Source of the DNA: SG-bin7 sp964498095
GTDB taxonomy: Bacteria; Bdellovibrionota; Bdellovibrionia; Bdellovibrionales; SG-bin7
Assembly: GCA_964498095.1 (NCBI GenBank)
Contig: CAZCFY010000009.1
Span: 102,448-166,447, forward strand
DNA length: 64,000 nt
Direction: 5' to 3'
Part shown: positions 1 through 8,641 of the stretch, piece by piece
How positions within the stretch are numbered: the stretch's first letter is position 1
Layout: each line of letters opens with the position of its first letter
The notes under the pieces: model-generated
What the model was told of the DNA's origin: nothing
What the model saw: the letters and a program-made list of their open reading frames with translations, nothing else
Database searches by the model: none
Made by a program: the position numbers and the translations under genes

Positions 1-2
1 TT

Positions 3-158
3 CGCGGCATAGTATTTAGAAATATGATGTATCTCGTCGGCGGCAAAGAGGGCACCGCTGCAAACTCCAATGTGTGGGCATCTAGCGACGGAGTTAATTG
101 GACGACAATGGGCTCCTTACCCGGCCCGATTTTCAACGGTGATTTGGCAATATACTAG
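3..158 (+). CDS. C-terminal end of a kelch-like / beta-propeller protein (partial)
   Basis: This reading frame enters from the left edge and stops at a TAG. Its 51 visible residues contain YLVGG followed by NVWASSDGVNWTTMGSLP. The pattern of a GG pair and then W-x-SSDG-x-NW is typical of the last blade of kelch-like or galactose-oxidase-like propellers, which in this group are usually exported. The stop overlaps the stop of the convergent response-regulator gene by four bases (CTAG). The start and most domains lie outside the window, so the full architecture is unknown. Confidence 0.55.
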   Translation, partial: RGIVFRNMMYLVGGKEGTAANSNVWASSDGVNWTTMGSLPGPIFNGDLAIY

Positions 159-811
159 GACTTGTTGATCTTAATCATTTTCGTATCGCCAACATAAGTC
201 TGAAACGTCAGTGACGGATTATCGCGAACCGAATCGATTTTTTTTACCACGGCAATCATTCGATCCAAAGAACGGCGCAGAGTTTCTAGATGCGGGCTCT
301 TGTCGATATTGGCATCGCCATTTAATAGCTCAATACTGGTTAATGCTATTGAAAGTGGGTTATTGAGTTCGTGGTTATAAGTAATAATCATGGCACGTAC
401 GGCTTCAAGCTCAGTTTTTAACAGCAGTTCCCGCTGATATTGCGCACTGTTGACGTGGGCGGTAATACGCGCGCACGCCGCCTCAAAATTAGCAGGCTTA
501 TTTATATAATCGTTTGCACCCCGCCTAAAAGCTTCCATCAAATTCGCGGCGTCATCAATAACGGTAATAACAATGATCGGCAGCGAATTCTTATCGTATT
601 TCGTCCGAATCTCTTCCATGATCGCCAGCCCATCCTTGCCGGGCATGATGATATCTAGCAAGATCACGTCGTAGCGGTTTTTTTCTAAATGCGCCATCAC
701 GTCTTCGGAATTTGCAAGGACGTCAGTCTTAAAACCACGCCGTTCCAAACGGTCGGCAAAAGTCTGCGCAAAGTTGGCGTCGTCATCTATAAGTAAAATC
801 GAAATACTCAC
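155..811 (-). CDS. Response regulator with receiver domain fused to a DHp-like (HisKA) helix domain
   Basis: 218 residues. Residues 1-115 form a receiver domain with an acidic pocket (D9, D10), phospho-acceptor D53 in LLDIIMPGKDG, T83 and K105 in NKP. The remainder is helical and carries an H-box-like YNHELNNPLSIAL around H147, as in dimerisation/phosphotransfer domains of histidine kinases. No ATPase domain follows. The start ATG overlaps the end of the upstream hybrid kinase gene by four bases, so the two are probably translated together. I infer that the hybrid kinase phosphorylates this protein, and that the DHp-like part serves dimerisation or phosphotransfer. No DNA-binding domain is present, so output is likely through protein contacts. 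Confidence 0.85.
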   Translation of the reverse strand: MSISILLIDDDANFAQTFADRLERRGFKTDVLANSEDVMAHLEKNRYDVILLDIIMPGKDGLAIMEEIRTKYDKNSLPIIVITVIDDAANLMEAFRRGANDYINKPANFEAACARITAHVNSAQYQRELLLKTELEAVRAMIITYNHELNNPLSIALTSIELLNGDANIDKSPHLETLRRSLDRMIAVVKKIDSVRDNPSLTFQTYVGDTKMIKINKS

Positions 812-2901
812 GCGGCGTTTTCCAATCGGGTTAATTCTTTAAGTTGAAGATTTAGATTCTCTAACATCGCTCTTAATTTTATATATTTTTCTTTAAAGTT
901 TGGCCAATCAATTTGATCCGCATTTTCCAATTCATTTAAAAAAGAATAAATTTCTGTTACAAAGAAGTTGGCAACACCGCCACGAATATTGTGGGCCGTC
1001 ATTCGCATGGCTCTTTCGTTCTTAGAATCAATCGCCGCCTCCAATGCGGCTACCATCTTCGGAAAGTTGGCTAGATACCCTCTTATGTATTTGTACATTA
1101 TATCGGTATCAGTTCCGAAGTGTTGATAAAGTAATTCCAAGTCCAGCTTTACCGTTTTTGCCTCGTTAAGTTTTTTTAACGGTTCTTCGCTTGAGACATT
1201 TTTGGCAACAGCCCGTTGCAGGGCTTTACCCAAGCTTTCGGCGTTAAAAGGTTTAGCGACAAAATCATTCATCCCCGACTCGCGGCACCTCTGCTGATCA
1301 TTATCCGTAACACTCGCCGTAAGTGCTATCACCCAGGGATGCGTCGCGGACTGACAGCGCAAACGCAGTTTTCTTGTCGCTTCAAAGCCATCCATTTCCG
1401 GCATATTGACGTCCATAAAAATGACGTCATAATTTTTTGTTCCCAGAGCATCTAAAACTTCCAAACCATTGGCGGCTACGTCTACATGGTATCCCATTTT
1501 TTCCAGATGCTGGCGCGCCAGCATTTGGTTAGTTGAATTGTCATCGGCCACGATAATGGTCAGCGGAAGCTTTTGCGACAGCTCTGCATCGACAGCGTAG
1601 CCAGAGGCTACCGCAACTGATCCCTCACCTTTTCTAACAATTATTTTAAAAAAGAATTTCGAACCCACTCCGACCTTGCTATCCACCCAAATCGAGCCCC
1701 CTAAGGCCTCGCAAATGCCTTTGCAAATAGCCAGCCCCAATCCAGTGCCGCCAAATTTACGGGTCGTCGAAGCGTCGGCTTGCGAAAATGATTGAAACAA
1801 TTTGCTCTTAACCTCATCGGCAATTCCCACACCTGAGTCCGCGACACTAAATTCTAACGAGTAATCGCCTTCGGCCAAAGGCTGAAAGCCCGCGGCGATT
1901 TTAATTTCGCCATTATTGGTAAACTTAATGGCGTTACTTACCAGATTAAAAAGCACTTGTCTGAGACGGGTCGAATCTGATCGGGCCCAAAAGTCATCCG
2001 GGATCGTCGAATCAAGAATTAGCCGCACTCCCTTTTCCTTCGCCCGCGGTCCAAAAAGTCCTAAAATTTCTTCTAAAAAAGCATTTACGTGAAAATCCAA
2101 GTCTTCGAGTTGCAGTTTACCGGCCGCCATTTTTGAAAAATCAAGAATGTCGTTAATCAAAGTTAAAAGAGTATCTCCACAGGAGGTCATAACTTTTAAA
2201 TAATATCTTCCCTTTTCCGACAGGTTTTCGCTGCCGAGTAAATTAGCCATGCCTAAGATACCATTGATGGGTGTGCGAATTTCGTGACTGACATTGGCCA
2301 AAAATTCTGATTTAGCCTTGGTTGCGACTTCAAGCTCCCTGTTACGTAGTTCCAGCTCCTCACCAATACGAATGCGGTCACGAAACTGCAGGCATTGCGA
2401 GCGTAGTTGAAAAATAAGAAATACGTAATACGTGAAAATGATGAGACTCAGGGGCTCAGCACCATTTAGAGAAAATGTTGCTGATAAGGGAATTCCAATC
2501 AATAAAGTCACGAATAAGGCCGCCGCGAAAAAACTAGGCACAAGTATCGTCAGTGACGCTGCGGCAATACCGCAGCAAACCAGCAAGACAACAAGCGTGG
2601 AGATATCATGCATTCCATATATTTTTAGTGCCAAATGACAAAGGGTTCCCCACAAAGCCGCAGTCAGTCCCAACAGCGATAAAAAAACGACCGGCGAATA
2701 AAATCCCAAAAAAAATCGCAGGACACTTAAAGAAATAATTAGCCCCATGATGCTGTTAAAATAGAAGGGAAAATCCTGGGCAAAATCCGTATAGGCGTAG
2801 ACAATAAGAGCTAAAGTGATGTGCCCAAGACTACTACTCGTACCGCGTTTGGCGAGTTCGTCCCTGGCCTTATTAGAAATTCGAAATTTTCCCAATGGCA
2901 T
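808..2901 (-). CDS. Membrane hybrid sensor histidine kinase (HisKA-HATPase-REC-Hpt)
   Basis: 697 residues. The first 170 hold about six hydrophobic segments, which suggests a membrane sensor without a large periplasmic loop. A coiled linker leads to a HisKA domain with HEIRTPINGILGM (H206). The HATPase has N-box NLVSNAIKF, G1 DSGVGI and G2 GGTGLGLAI. A receiver domain follows with IIVADDNSTN and FMDVNMPEMDG, and then a C-terminal Hpt domain with AHNIRGG as its phosphorylatable His site (canonical form AHxLKG). This is a BarA/ArcB-type phosphorelay protein. It overlaps the downstream receiver/DHp gene by four bases. The signal sensed cannot be read from the sequence. The start is the first ATG, and no strong Shine-Dalgarno is visible. 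Confidence 0.93.
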   Translation of the reverse strand: MPLGKFRISNKARDELAKRGTSSSLGHITLALIVYAYTDFAQDFPFYFNSIMGLIISLSVLRFFLGFYSPVVFLSLLGLTAALWGTLCHLALKIYGMHDISTLVVLLVCCGIAAASLTILVPSFFAAALFVTLLIGIPLSATFSLNGAEPLSLIIFTYYVFLIFQLRSQCLQFRDRIRIGEELELRNRELEVATKAKSEFLANVSHEIRTPINGILGMANLLGSENLSEKGRYYLKVMTSCGDTLLTLINDILDFSKMAAGKLQLEDLDFHVNAFLEEILGLFGPRAKEKGVRLILDSTIPDDFWARSDSTRLRQVLFNLVSNAIKFTNNGEIKIAAGFQPLAEGDYSLEFSVADSGVGIADEVKSKLFQSFSQADASTTRKFGGTGLGLAICKGICEALGGSIWVDSKVGVGSKFFFKIIVRKGEGSVAVASGYAVDAELSQKLPLTIIVADDNSTNQMLARQHLEKMGYHVDVAANGLEVLDALGTKNYDVIFMDVNMPEMDGFEATRKLRLRCQSATHPWVIALTASVTDNDQQRCRESGMNDFVAKPFNAESLGKALQRAVAKNVSSEEPLKKLNEAKTVKLDLELLYQHFGTDTDIMYKYIRGYLANFPKMVAALEAAIDSKNERAMRMTAHNIRGGVANFFVTEIYSFLNELENADQIDWPNFKEKYIKLRAMLENLNLQLKELTRLENAA

Positions 2902-2958
2902 TAGGAATTTATCGGCGCCCGAAAGGTGTGTCTTAAGAAGATTAACCTAGCCTTAAGA

Positions 2959-3240
2959 TTAGCTACCTTTATTTATGTCTTCGCGCAGTTCTTTTCCCAC
3001 TTTGAAAAATGGGAGTTTCTTTTCACCGACATTAATAACTTCACCCGTGCGAGGGTTGCGACCTTGGTAAGAACCATAGGCGCGATTCACAAAAGACCCA
3101 AAACCACGTATCTCAATCCGGTCGTCTTTCAACAAAGCTTCGGTCATGGTATCAAAAATCGTGTTCACCACAGTTTCGGCTTTTACACGGGTGATTCCAG
3201 CTTTTTCAGAAATAAGATTGATGAGATCCGCTTTGGTCAT
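2959..3240 (-). CDS. HU/IHF-family nucleoid DNA-binding protein
   Basis: 93 residues, the usual length for HU/IHF subunits. The family core is complete: KADLINLIS at the N-terminus, IEIRGFGSFVNRAYGSYQGR in the arm-proximal strands, GRNPRTGE, and the C-terminal FKVGKELR. The YQGRNPRTGE form and the arm sequence are closer to IHF than to plain HU. The product bends DNA as a dimer and acts in nucleoid structure, recombination and transcription. The ATG is preceded by AAGGAA at a workable distance. The gene stands alone between the kinase and the glycosyltransferase genes. Confidence 0.93.
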   Translation of the reverse strand: MTKADLINLISEKAGITRVKAETVVNTIFDTMTEALLKDDRIEIRGFGSFVNRAYGSYQGRNPRTGEVINVGEKKLPFFKVGKELREDINKGS

Positions 3241-3348
3241 GCGTTATTTCCTTGGGAGTAAGTTATTGAAACTATTAAAAGTATATCTACTTGGAATGAC
3301 GCAAGAAAGGAATAAATATATGGAAATGGTGCGTAAAAACTGCCGGTC

Positions 3349-4599
3349 TTAAGCCTTATACCAGCCAGTTCGCATTAGAATACTCTTATAGGCGTTTATG
3401 GTTTCATCGACCATCTTTTTGGTATCAAAAAGATTAACGACTTTCTTGCGGGCACTTTCTCCAATTTCAGAAGAGAGCAATGGAAATTCAAAAATATCTA
3501 TAAGCAAAGTGCTTATGGCTTGGGTATCCGCCGGGCGCACCAGAAATCCATCGCGGCCGTCTTCAACGATATTGGCGATGGGGTTGACTTCAGAACCTAT
3601 AATCACTTTTTTCTGAGCCATGGCTTCTAACATAGTAGGTTCAAAACCGCTGGAGCGCGCCGAGAGATCAATATACACGTCACACAAACTTATATAGTCC
3701 GCAAGATCGTCAATATGAACCGGGCCCGCAAAAACCACGCGGCTACCAAGCGCCAGACTTAGCATTTCATATTCAACCTGATGTTTTAGAGGTCCCTGCC
3801 CGATAATGATTAACCGCGTGTTGGGCTTTTTTATCGCTACCTTTTGAAAGGCCCTAAGGAGATTCTTTATCTCTTCAAGTTCAGTCATATCCGTTAGAGT
3901 CACAATGATCTGCGCGTTGGCCGGAAGCCCCAACTGTTTTAACAAATGTTCTGGCCTTGGCCGCGGCTCGAGGTTTCGCACTTCGATACCATACGGCACC
4001 GTGTACACTCGAGAATCGGGATATAAATAATAGCGCTCTAAAGAAATTCGCTGCTGCGGGCTGGTTACAAAAACTCCGTCAGCGGTTTTTAGCAGGGCGC
4101 GGTCACCGCCAAAAAAAGTGGTCAAAAATTTATAAGCGAGCGCCAGTCCTGTCGTGATTAAACTGCTGAGTGACTCTTGCGCCATTCCTAAAATGGAAAA
4201 CACCTGGCCCATTTGCGTGGCCTCCACGTCGTAAGCAATTGCCAGGTGGTGGTCCTTCTTATTTTTTCCTAAAAGGATGGCGGAATTATCTAGCGAATGC
4301 AGAATGTGGAAAGGCTCTTTTCTATGCGTCTCAAGCAACTTTGATTTTAGTATTTCACCAAAAGGCGCGGGTGAAGTAACAATTCCTTCATTAAGGTAAT
4401 ACGCGTGAACGCCCTGATCGACAATTTCGGCTTTCCCCAAGGGATTAGTCGACGATAAAATCGTGACATGATGCCCGCGCTGCGCCAGTCCGCGCACGAT
4501 CGGCCAAAGGTACCCGTGATGATCCGCCCGTGAAGCCACGGGAAAGTTCCGCGAAGTAATACAGATATTTAGTTTTTCAGGCAGCGAAGTTCGGGCCAT
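3349..4599 (-). CDS. GT-B fold glycosyltransferase, family 4 type
   Basis: About 416 residues from the chosen ATG (MARTSLPEK). An upstream in-frame TTG would add 12 residues, but the ATG gives a more natural N-terminus. The N-terminal half has SRADHHGYLWPIVRGLAQRGHHVTILS, the acceptor-domain opening of GT4 enzymes (long-range strand, 'RGH.V.vl'). The C-terminal half has IIVTLTDMTELEEIKNLLRAF, RLIIIGQGPL and SGFEPTMLEAMAQKKVIIGSEV, the nucleotide-sugar part with the E-x7-E-type region. It probably transfers a sugar to a cell-envelope lipid or polysaccharide; donor and acceptor are not predictable. No other polysaccharide gene is adjacent. Confidence 0.88.
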   Translation of the reverse strand: MARTSLPEKLNICITSRNFPVASRADHHGYLWPIVRGLAQRGHHVTILSSTNPLGKAEIVDQGVHAYYLNEGIVTSPAPFGEILKSKLLETHRKEPFHILHSLDNSAILLGKNKKDHHLAIAYDVEATQMGQVFSILGMAQESLSSLITTGLALAYKFLTTFFGGDRALLKTADGVFVTSPQQRISLERYYLYPDSRVYTVPYGIEVRNLEPRPRPEHLLKQLGLPANAQIIVTLTDMTELEEIKNLLRAFQKVAIKKPNTRLIIIGQGPLKHQVEYEMLSLALGSRVVFAGPVHIDDLADYISLCDVYIDLSARSSGFEPTMLEAMAQKKVIIGSEVNPIANIVEDGRDGFLVRPADTQAISTLLIDIFEFPLLSSEIGESARKKVVNLFDTKKMVDETINAYKSILMRTGWYKA

Positions 4600-4658
4600 A
4601 ATGTCTATTATGGCCAAACTCCGCCTCGGGGGCAATTACTAGTAGAAGTGCATGGCAA

Positions 4659-5504
4659 TTATTTATCGGTTAAAATGAAGTCTTCGACACCATTAGGTGT
4701 GTCAATCAAAATAGCGCGTTTTAAAAACTCACCGTGGCTGATTGTCTCGACCTTAACAGAGGGCTCCACGACTCCAGAAGCTTCCGCGCGGTTGGCGTAA
4801 AGGGAGACCGTCTCAATTTTCCCGTCGGCGTTGGCGTTCATTTTAGGAAAGCGCTTAGCGACGTTTAGGGGTTGGCCTTCGATGATGTTTACGCTGATGT
4901 TTAATTTACTTTCAGCAAAGCGATCATTTTCTGCCGTAAGAGACTTTGTTGTGCAACCATAGAACACGCCGTCGTTATCATTTTTTAAGTTATAGAGGCG
5001 GCACTCATAAGTGACGGAAGTATTTTTGGTCAGAAGATCTTTTAATTCGGGAAGAGTAATCGCTTTTATGGGATTAATTTTGTGGATGCGTTCGTAAAAT
5101 CCGTTGACTGTCAGGCCTTGGGCGCGAATGTCATCTGGCGACGGCTGCTTGGTAGCCAAGAAAAATTTCTCGCCTTCATTTTGGCAGTTTGTGGTCCATG
5201 TGTCGTAATCAAAAGTATACGTTAGAGGTAAAACGTCTAAACTTGGCGAACCAATAAATACCGTTCCAACCGCTTGGCGTAACATGTTTTTTTGTTTTTC
5301 CGAGCAGTTATGGGGTTTCGCTTTGGCGCGCAGGGGGCTGTTGACCAAGATGTCTTTTAAATCGACACTGTGACCATTTTTGGAGACCTTAATGGTAACC
5401 TTTGAAACCTCATGATAGAGGAGATTAGAGACCTTCTTCAAATCAGCGTTAGCTGAGAGCGCCAAACCTACTATTGCGCAGCCTAATAACAATTGGTTTT
5501 TCAT
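4659..5504 (-). CDS. Secreted protein of unknown function, paralogue A
   Basis: 281 residues from an ATG preceded by GAAGGAG. A longer in-frame start upstream would run into the HNH gene and is rejected. MKNQLLLGCAIVGLALSANA is a clear signal peptide. The mature protein shares long blocks with the product of 6959..7777: LLYHE near the N-terminus, GTVFIGSPSLDVLPLTYTF, YECRLY, VFYGC, SVNI and NVAKRFPK, with conserved cysteines. The two are paralogues separated by the HNH gene. I recognise no named domain. Export and the cysteine pairs suggest a disulfide-stabilised periplasmic or extracellular protein. Confidence 0.8.
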   Translation of the reverse strand: MKNQLLLGCAIVGLALSANADLKKVSNLLYHEVSKVTIKVSKNGHSVDLKDILVNSPLRAKAKPHNCSEKQKNMLRQAVGTVFIGSPSLDVLPLTYTFDYDTWTTNCQNEGEKFFLATKQPSPDDIRAQGLTVNGFYERIHKINPIKAITLPELKDLLTKNTSVTYECRLYNLKNDNDGVFYGCTTKSLTAENDRFAESKLNISVNIIEGQPLNVAKRFPKMNANADGKIETVSLYANRAEASGVVEPSVKVETISHGEFLKRAILIDTPNGVEDFILTDK

Positions 5505-5583
5505 ACAAAACTCCTTCGCAGGGGGTATTGCAATATGAATGCCCCACTTTTTCGGGGCGGTAGTTATGAGTGCCGCGACTAAA

Positions 5584-6666
5584 CTAAGGCAAATATCTCC
5601 GCATTGTCTTTTCGCCAATCTTGACTATTGCAGCTCTCTGGTTGCAGCTCCGGCAAAGTAGCCGCAAATTACCTCTTTCTGAACTCCCACCTTGGGCAAG
5701 TGGCTGAGCATGATCTATCTCCAAAGCGAACGTTGAGCGACAAATCTGACACCTCCCCTCCGCCTTCCGCCAAACCTCGCTCTTTATTTTTATTGAAATA
5801 TAGTTCCTATTTTTAGCTTTCACTTCCGGCGCCGGAAGTGACATCGTTGAACACTTTCTATCAGTGAGAAGTGAAGACGGCGGCGCGCTGTTTACCGCGG
5901 GCTGCGAAGTCGGCGACAAGTTATCGATCGCGGGCTGGGAATTCAGCGACGAATTACTTACCTTGGGCAATAAAGAGCTGGAAAGGACCTTTTCCGATGC
6001 CCCCTCCGAGCTTGACCTACCTGAGCGCGAAACCTTCTGACCCTTTAACTGCGGATCGACCTTTGCCAAGGCGATATCACATAACTCATTAATCAATTCC
6101 GAGGTTTTCATGTTTGGGTTTTTATGTGCCAATAATCCACGAAGCCGCTCGAGCTTCTCTAATAAAATTTCATTTGCGGCGAATTTAACTTCGGCGAATT
6201 CAGAATTAACCTGCCGGACTCTTTCCTTTACTTCCGGCGCCGGACTAGAAGCATAGGACAACAAGATCTTCTCGGCCTCACGCGTTGACTTACTTTCTAG
6301 TGCCTCTAATATTTCTAATTTTTCATTAGCGCCTATGCTCCCTGCTTTATCTTCTTGATTAAAAAATTCCTTGGCCTTGGCGATGTTTGTTAAAGACAGT
6401 TCGCCAGATGCTAGTTTCGCCTGGACCTGGGGCAATTCCTTAATTAACCGCATGGCTTTAATACGACGATCTGCCTGGGCATTTGAGTATTTCAGAACAT
6501 TCACGCAATAAGCAAATAAACTTGGCTGCCGCAGATCAGAGTACAACCGCCGTCTTTCTATTTCACGAAGGTGGAAGAGAATCTCCAACAAAACCTCCCG
6601 CTCGCGAGCCACCAGAGTCACGATGCCAGAAAGTAAACTTTCATCGGATACACTTCTTAAATCCAT
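5584..6666 (-). CDS. HNH endonuclease-domain protein with N-terminal helical domain
   Basis: 360 residues. Residues 1 to about 160 are helical and resemble the DUF222/13E12-like N-terminal part found on many HNH proteins. A Ser/Pro-rich, probably disordered linker spans roughly 205-285. The C-terminus holds the HNH nuclease: CQICRSTFALEIDHAQPL, GGSSERGNLRLLCRSCN. The two CxxC pairs bind structural zinc and the EIDH and N residues belong to the catalytic beta-beta-alpha metal motif. The gene carries two copies of the TCCGGCGCCGGA palindrome, read as SPAPEVKE and LPAPEVKA. It lies between two paralogous secreted-protein genes. Its role (mobile-element, defence or domesticated nuclease) is not clear. 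Confidence 0.88.
   Translation of the reverse strand: MDLRSVSDESLLSGIVTLVAREREVLLEILFHLREIERRRLYSDLRQPSLFAYCVNVLKYSNAQADRRIKAMRLIKELPQVQAKLASGELSLTNIAKAKEFFNQEDKAGSIGANEKLEILEALESKSTREAEKILLSYASSPAPEVKERVRQVNSEFAEVKFAANEILLEKLERLRGLLAHKNPNMKTSELINELCDIALAKVDPQLKGQKVSRSGRSSSEGASEKVLSSSLLPKVSNSSLNSQPAIDNLSPTSQPAVNSAPPSSLLTDRKCSTMSLPAPEVKAKNRNYISIKIKSEVWRKAEGRCQICRSTFALEIDHAQPLAQGGSSERGNLRLLCRSCNQRAAIVKIGEKTMRRYLP
5820..5841. repeat. REP-like palindrome (core TCCGGCGCCGGA), copy 1, inside HNH gene
   Basis: A perfect 22-bp palindrome centred on GGCGCC with arms TCACTTCC/GGAAGTGA. It lies in the linker-coding part of the HNH gene and is read there as LPAPEV. The same core occurs at 6233, 13661 and 14008. 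Confidence 0.8.
6233..6244. repeat. REP-like palindrome, copy 2, inside HNH gene
   Basis: The 12-bp core TCCGGCGCCGGA, preceded by ACT and followed by CT, is read as SPAPEV in the HNH protein (…SSPAPEVKERV…). The surrounding bases match copy 4 (14008) on both sides for a few bases. Confidence 0.75.
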
Positions 6667-6847
6667 GAAGCCCCCTTGAAATACTTTTTGCCGAAATATT
6701 TTTTAGATAAGCAAAATATAATTACAAAATAAACTTTTGCAATCAAAAAATATTTTTTCCGGGATAATTTTTTTCGAAAATTTATGAAGCCAAACACTCT
6801 CGAAAATCATCTTTTCGGCTAAAAAAATCGGCTCGCGGGTAAAAGAG

Positions 6848-6891
6848 AGCTACAGCTTTAAGTTGTAGCTGCACAAAAAAGTCGGCCGACT
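6848..6891. other. Inverted repeats in the spacer upstream of the HNH gene
   Basis: The 292-base spacer 6667..6958 has no gene. It is very AT-rich next to the HNH start (promoter side) and contains a hairpin with arms AGCTACA/TGTAGCT (6848..6870) and a perfect 12-bp palindrome AGTCGGCCGACT (6880..6891). They may act as a terminator or operator, but no clear T-tract follows. Confidence 0.4.
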
Positions 6892-6958
6892 CACGCGAAG
6901 CACACAAAGCCTACGCGGCGAGGCCCACCCCAACCAACGTCCGAACCACAACGAAAAA

Positions 6959-7777
6959 TCAATCGGTGTAAATGTAGTCCTCGTCGTCAATGGTCACGGC
7001 GCGCGTGAGATACTCGCTGTAAGGAATGGTAACGGGCTTCACGGTGGGTGCTACGATGCCATTAGATTCCACGCGGGAACCGTACAAAGTAACCGACACG
7101 ATTGTACCGCTGCTATCGCTATTCTTTTTTGGGAACCGTTTGGCAACATTTATGGGTTTACTATCAACAATATTTACCGAAATGCTAAGCTTACTCTCGG
7201 CATAGCGGTTATTTTCGGAGGATTTCGCTAAAGTCACACAACCGTAAAAAACGCCGCCATTATCGATCTTATTGTCATATAAACGGCACTCATAACTGCC
7301 TTTGGCGTCCTTAGTTAAAATTTCTCTGATATCAGGGAGGCGCACAATCTTCTCGGGATTAATATCGTGAATCGCTTCGTAATAATCATTTACTTGATAT
7401 CCCCGCTTTCTCAAAAAGTCGGGCGTAGGCTGCTGCAAAGCCAAATAAAAAACATGACCTTCGGTATGACAATTCAAAGTCCAATAGTCGTAATCAAAAG
7501 TATAGGTTAGCGGTAAGACATCTAAACGCGGAGAGCCCAAAAAAACCGTTCCCGATTTATTACGTAAGCCATGATTGTCTTGGCAATTCCAGGCATCGCC
7601 CTTGGCGCGCAAGGGACTGCGGGGGCTCAAAAAATCTTTTTGATTCGCGGGTGAACCATTTAGTGTAAAGGTCATTTTTACTGACGCGATTTCATGGTAA
7701 AGCAAATTTTCGATGGCCGCCGATTGCAGGCTAGCGAGACTTAAAAACGTCGATGTAATAAAGCTAAGTTTTTTCAT
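6959..7777 (-). CDS. Secreted protein of unknown function, paralogue B
   Basis: 272 residues with the signal peptide MKKLSFITSTFLSLASLQSA. It shares with 4659..5504 the blocks NLLYHE, GTVFLGSPRLDVLPLTYTF, CRLYDNKIDNGGVFYGC and INVAKRFPKKN, so the pair arose by duplication. The start ATG overlaps the upstream gene's stop (ATGA) and has AAGGA seven bases before it, so it is translationally coupled to 7774..8544. The function is unknown. The conserved cysteines fit an exported protein with disulfides. Confidence 0.8.
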   Translation of the reverse strand: MKKLSFITSTFLSLASLQSAAIENLLYHEIASVKMTFTLNGSPANQKDFLSPRSPLRAKGDAWNCQDNHGLRNKSGTVFLGSPRLDVLPLTYTFDYDYWTLNCHTEGHVFYLALQQPTPDFLRKRGYQVNDYYEAIHDINPEKIVRLPDIREILTKDAKGSYECRLYDNKIDNGGVFYGCVTLAKSSENNRYAESKLSISVNIVDSKPINVAKRFPKKNSDSSGTIVSVTLYGSRVESNGIVAPTVKPVTIPYSEYLTRAVTIDDEDYIYTD

Positions 7778-8544
7778 TGTTCAGTCCTTACTCCGGGAAT
7801 TGCGGGTTCGCATCCCATAAACACGGCTTGTGGCGAATTAACGAGCCGCCAGCCGATTTTTTTTGCCGATAACTTCATGCCTTCGGGGTTACCGATCCAG
7901 GCTTGCTCTGCAATATGAATACCTTGTTCAACGATATCTTTTGGAATCATAAAAAGGGCCTCGATACGTACGGCTATGCCCTTTAGGACTTGCCCAACAC
8001 CCATGGAAGTTAGGCGAAATAAATGCGCAATATAATCTAAAAAGTTTAGACTGCCCTTAGCTAAAAGGTCGCCAAAACTTCGCTCATTTTTTTGATGAAT
8101 GGCTTGCAGTTTCTCGTCGGCAAAATCATTGCCGGCCTTACCTAAACGCTGCAAGTCTATATCGAATACATTGCCAACGGCCTCAATTGTTCCTGTGGCT
8201 ATATCTTTTCCAGCACCCGCGATAGTCCAGCCGATGCCTTGCGCGCCTTCAACCATACAGTTGGCGCCCATTGGAATTCCGGGATAAAGTTTTTCGTAAG
8301 AAGCATTAATTATACATTTTCCAGTACCTTTAACTTCGTACCAGACGCCCATTTCCTCATTTGAACCTTTTATAACTTCGACAACGCGATGGGGAATTGT
8401 TTTTAAAATCGTATTCTCCGCACGGGTTAATATACCCTCAGGATCGGCGACATCGACTTGCGCTTGATCGCAGGGAGGAAGACCGGCATTAGCCATTGAA
8501 GAAATCAGAGACATTACGATTATTTTTTTTATTAGCCCTGACAT
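7774..8544 (-). CDS. Secreted protein of unknown function
   Basis: 256 residues from the ATG that follows GGAGGAT by seven bases. An earlier ATG eight codons upstream would place the Shine-Dalgarno inside the gene. The N-terminus (LIKKIIVMSLISSMANAG) is a signal peptide. The mature part contains several amphipathic helices (…VLKGIAVRIEALFMIPKDIVEQGIHIAEQAW…) and a few cysteines. It forms a coupled pair with paralogue B and lies downstream of the highly expressed secreted protein, behind a terminator. I recognise no family. Confidence 0.72.
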   Translation of the reverse strand: MSGLIKKIIVMSLISSMANAGLPPCDQAQVDVADPEGILTRAENTILKTIPHRVVEVIKGSNEEMGVWYEVKGTGKCIINASYEKLYPGIPMGANCMVEGAQGIGWTIAGAGKDIATGTIEAVGNVFDIDLQRLGKAGNDFADEKLQAIHQKNERSFGDLLAKGSLNFLDYIAHLFRLTSMGVGQVLKGIAVRIEALFMIPKDIVEQGIHIAEQAWIGNPEGMKLSAKKIGWRLVNSPQAVFMGCEPAIPGVRTEQ

Positions 8545-8566
8545 TTTTAAATCCTCCATCATCGCC

Positions 8567-8598
8567 AAAAAAAAAGGAGCCTAAAACTAGGCCCCTTT
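8567..8598 (-). terminator. Rho-independent terminator after the 8642..9661 gene
   Basis: Read on the minus strand, GGGGCCTA and TAGGCTCC form an 8-bp stem (one G-U pair) with a GTTT loop, followed by nine T. It ends immediately before the ribosome-binding site of the next gene (7774..8544). Confidence 0.82.
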
Positions 8599-8609
8599 CT
8601 AAATTTCAA

Positions 8610-8631
8610 GAGCGAAGCTAAAACTTCGCTC
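8610..8631. other. Second hairpin in the same spacer
   Basis: Perfect 8-bp arms GAGCGAAG/CTTCGCTC around a six-base loop, ten bases past the stop codon of 8642..9661 and directly before the terminator. It could stabilise the 3' end of an abundant mRNA. Confidence 0.55.
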
Positions 8632-8641
8632 CCAGAATCAA

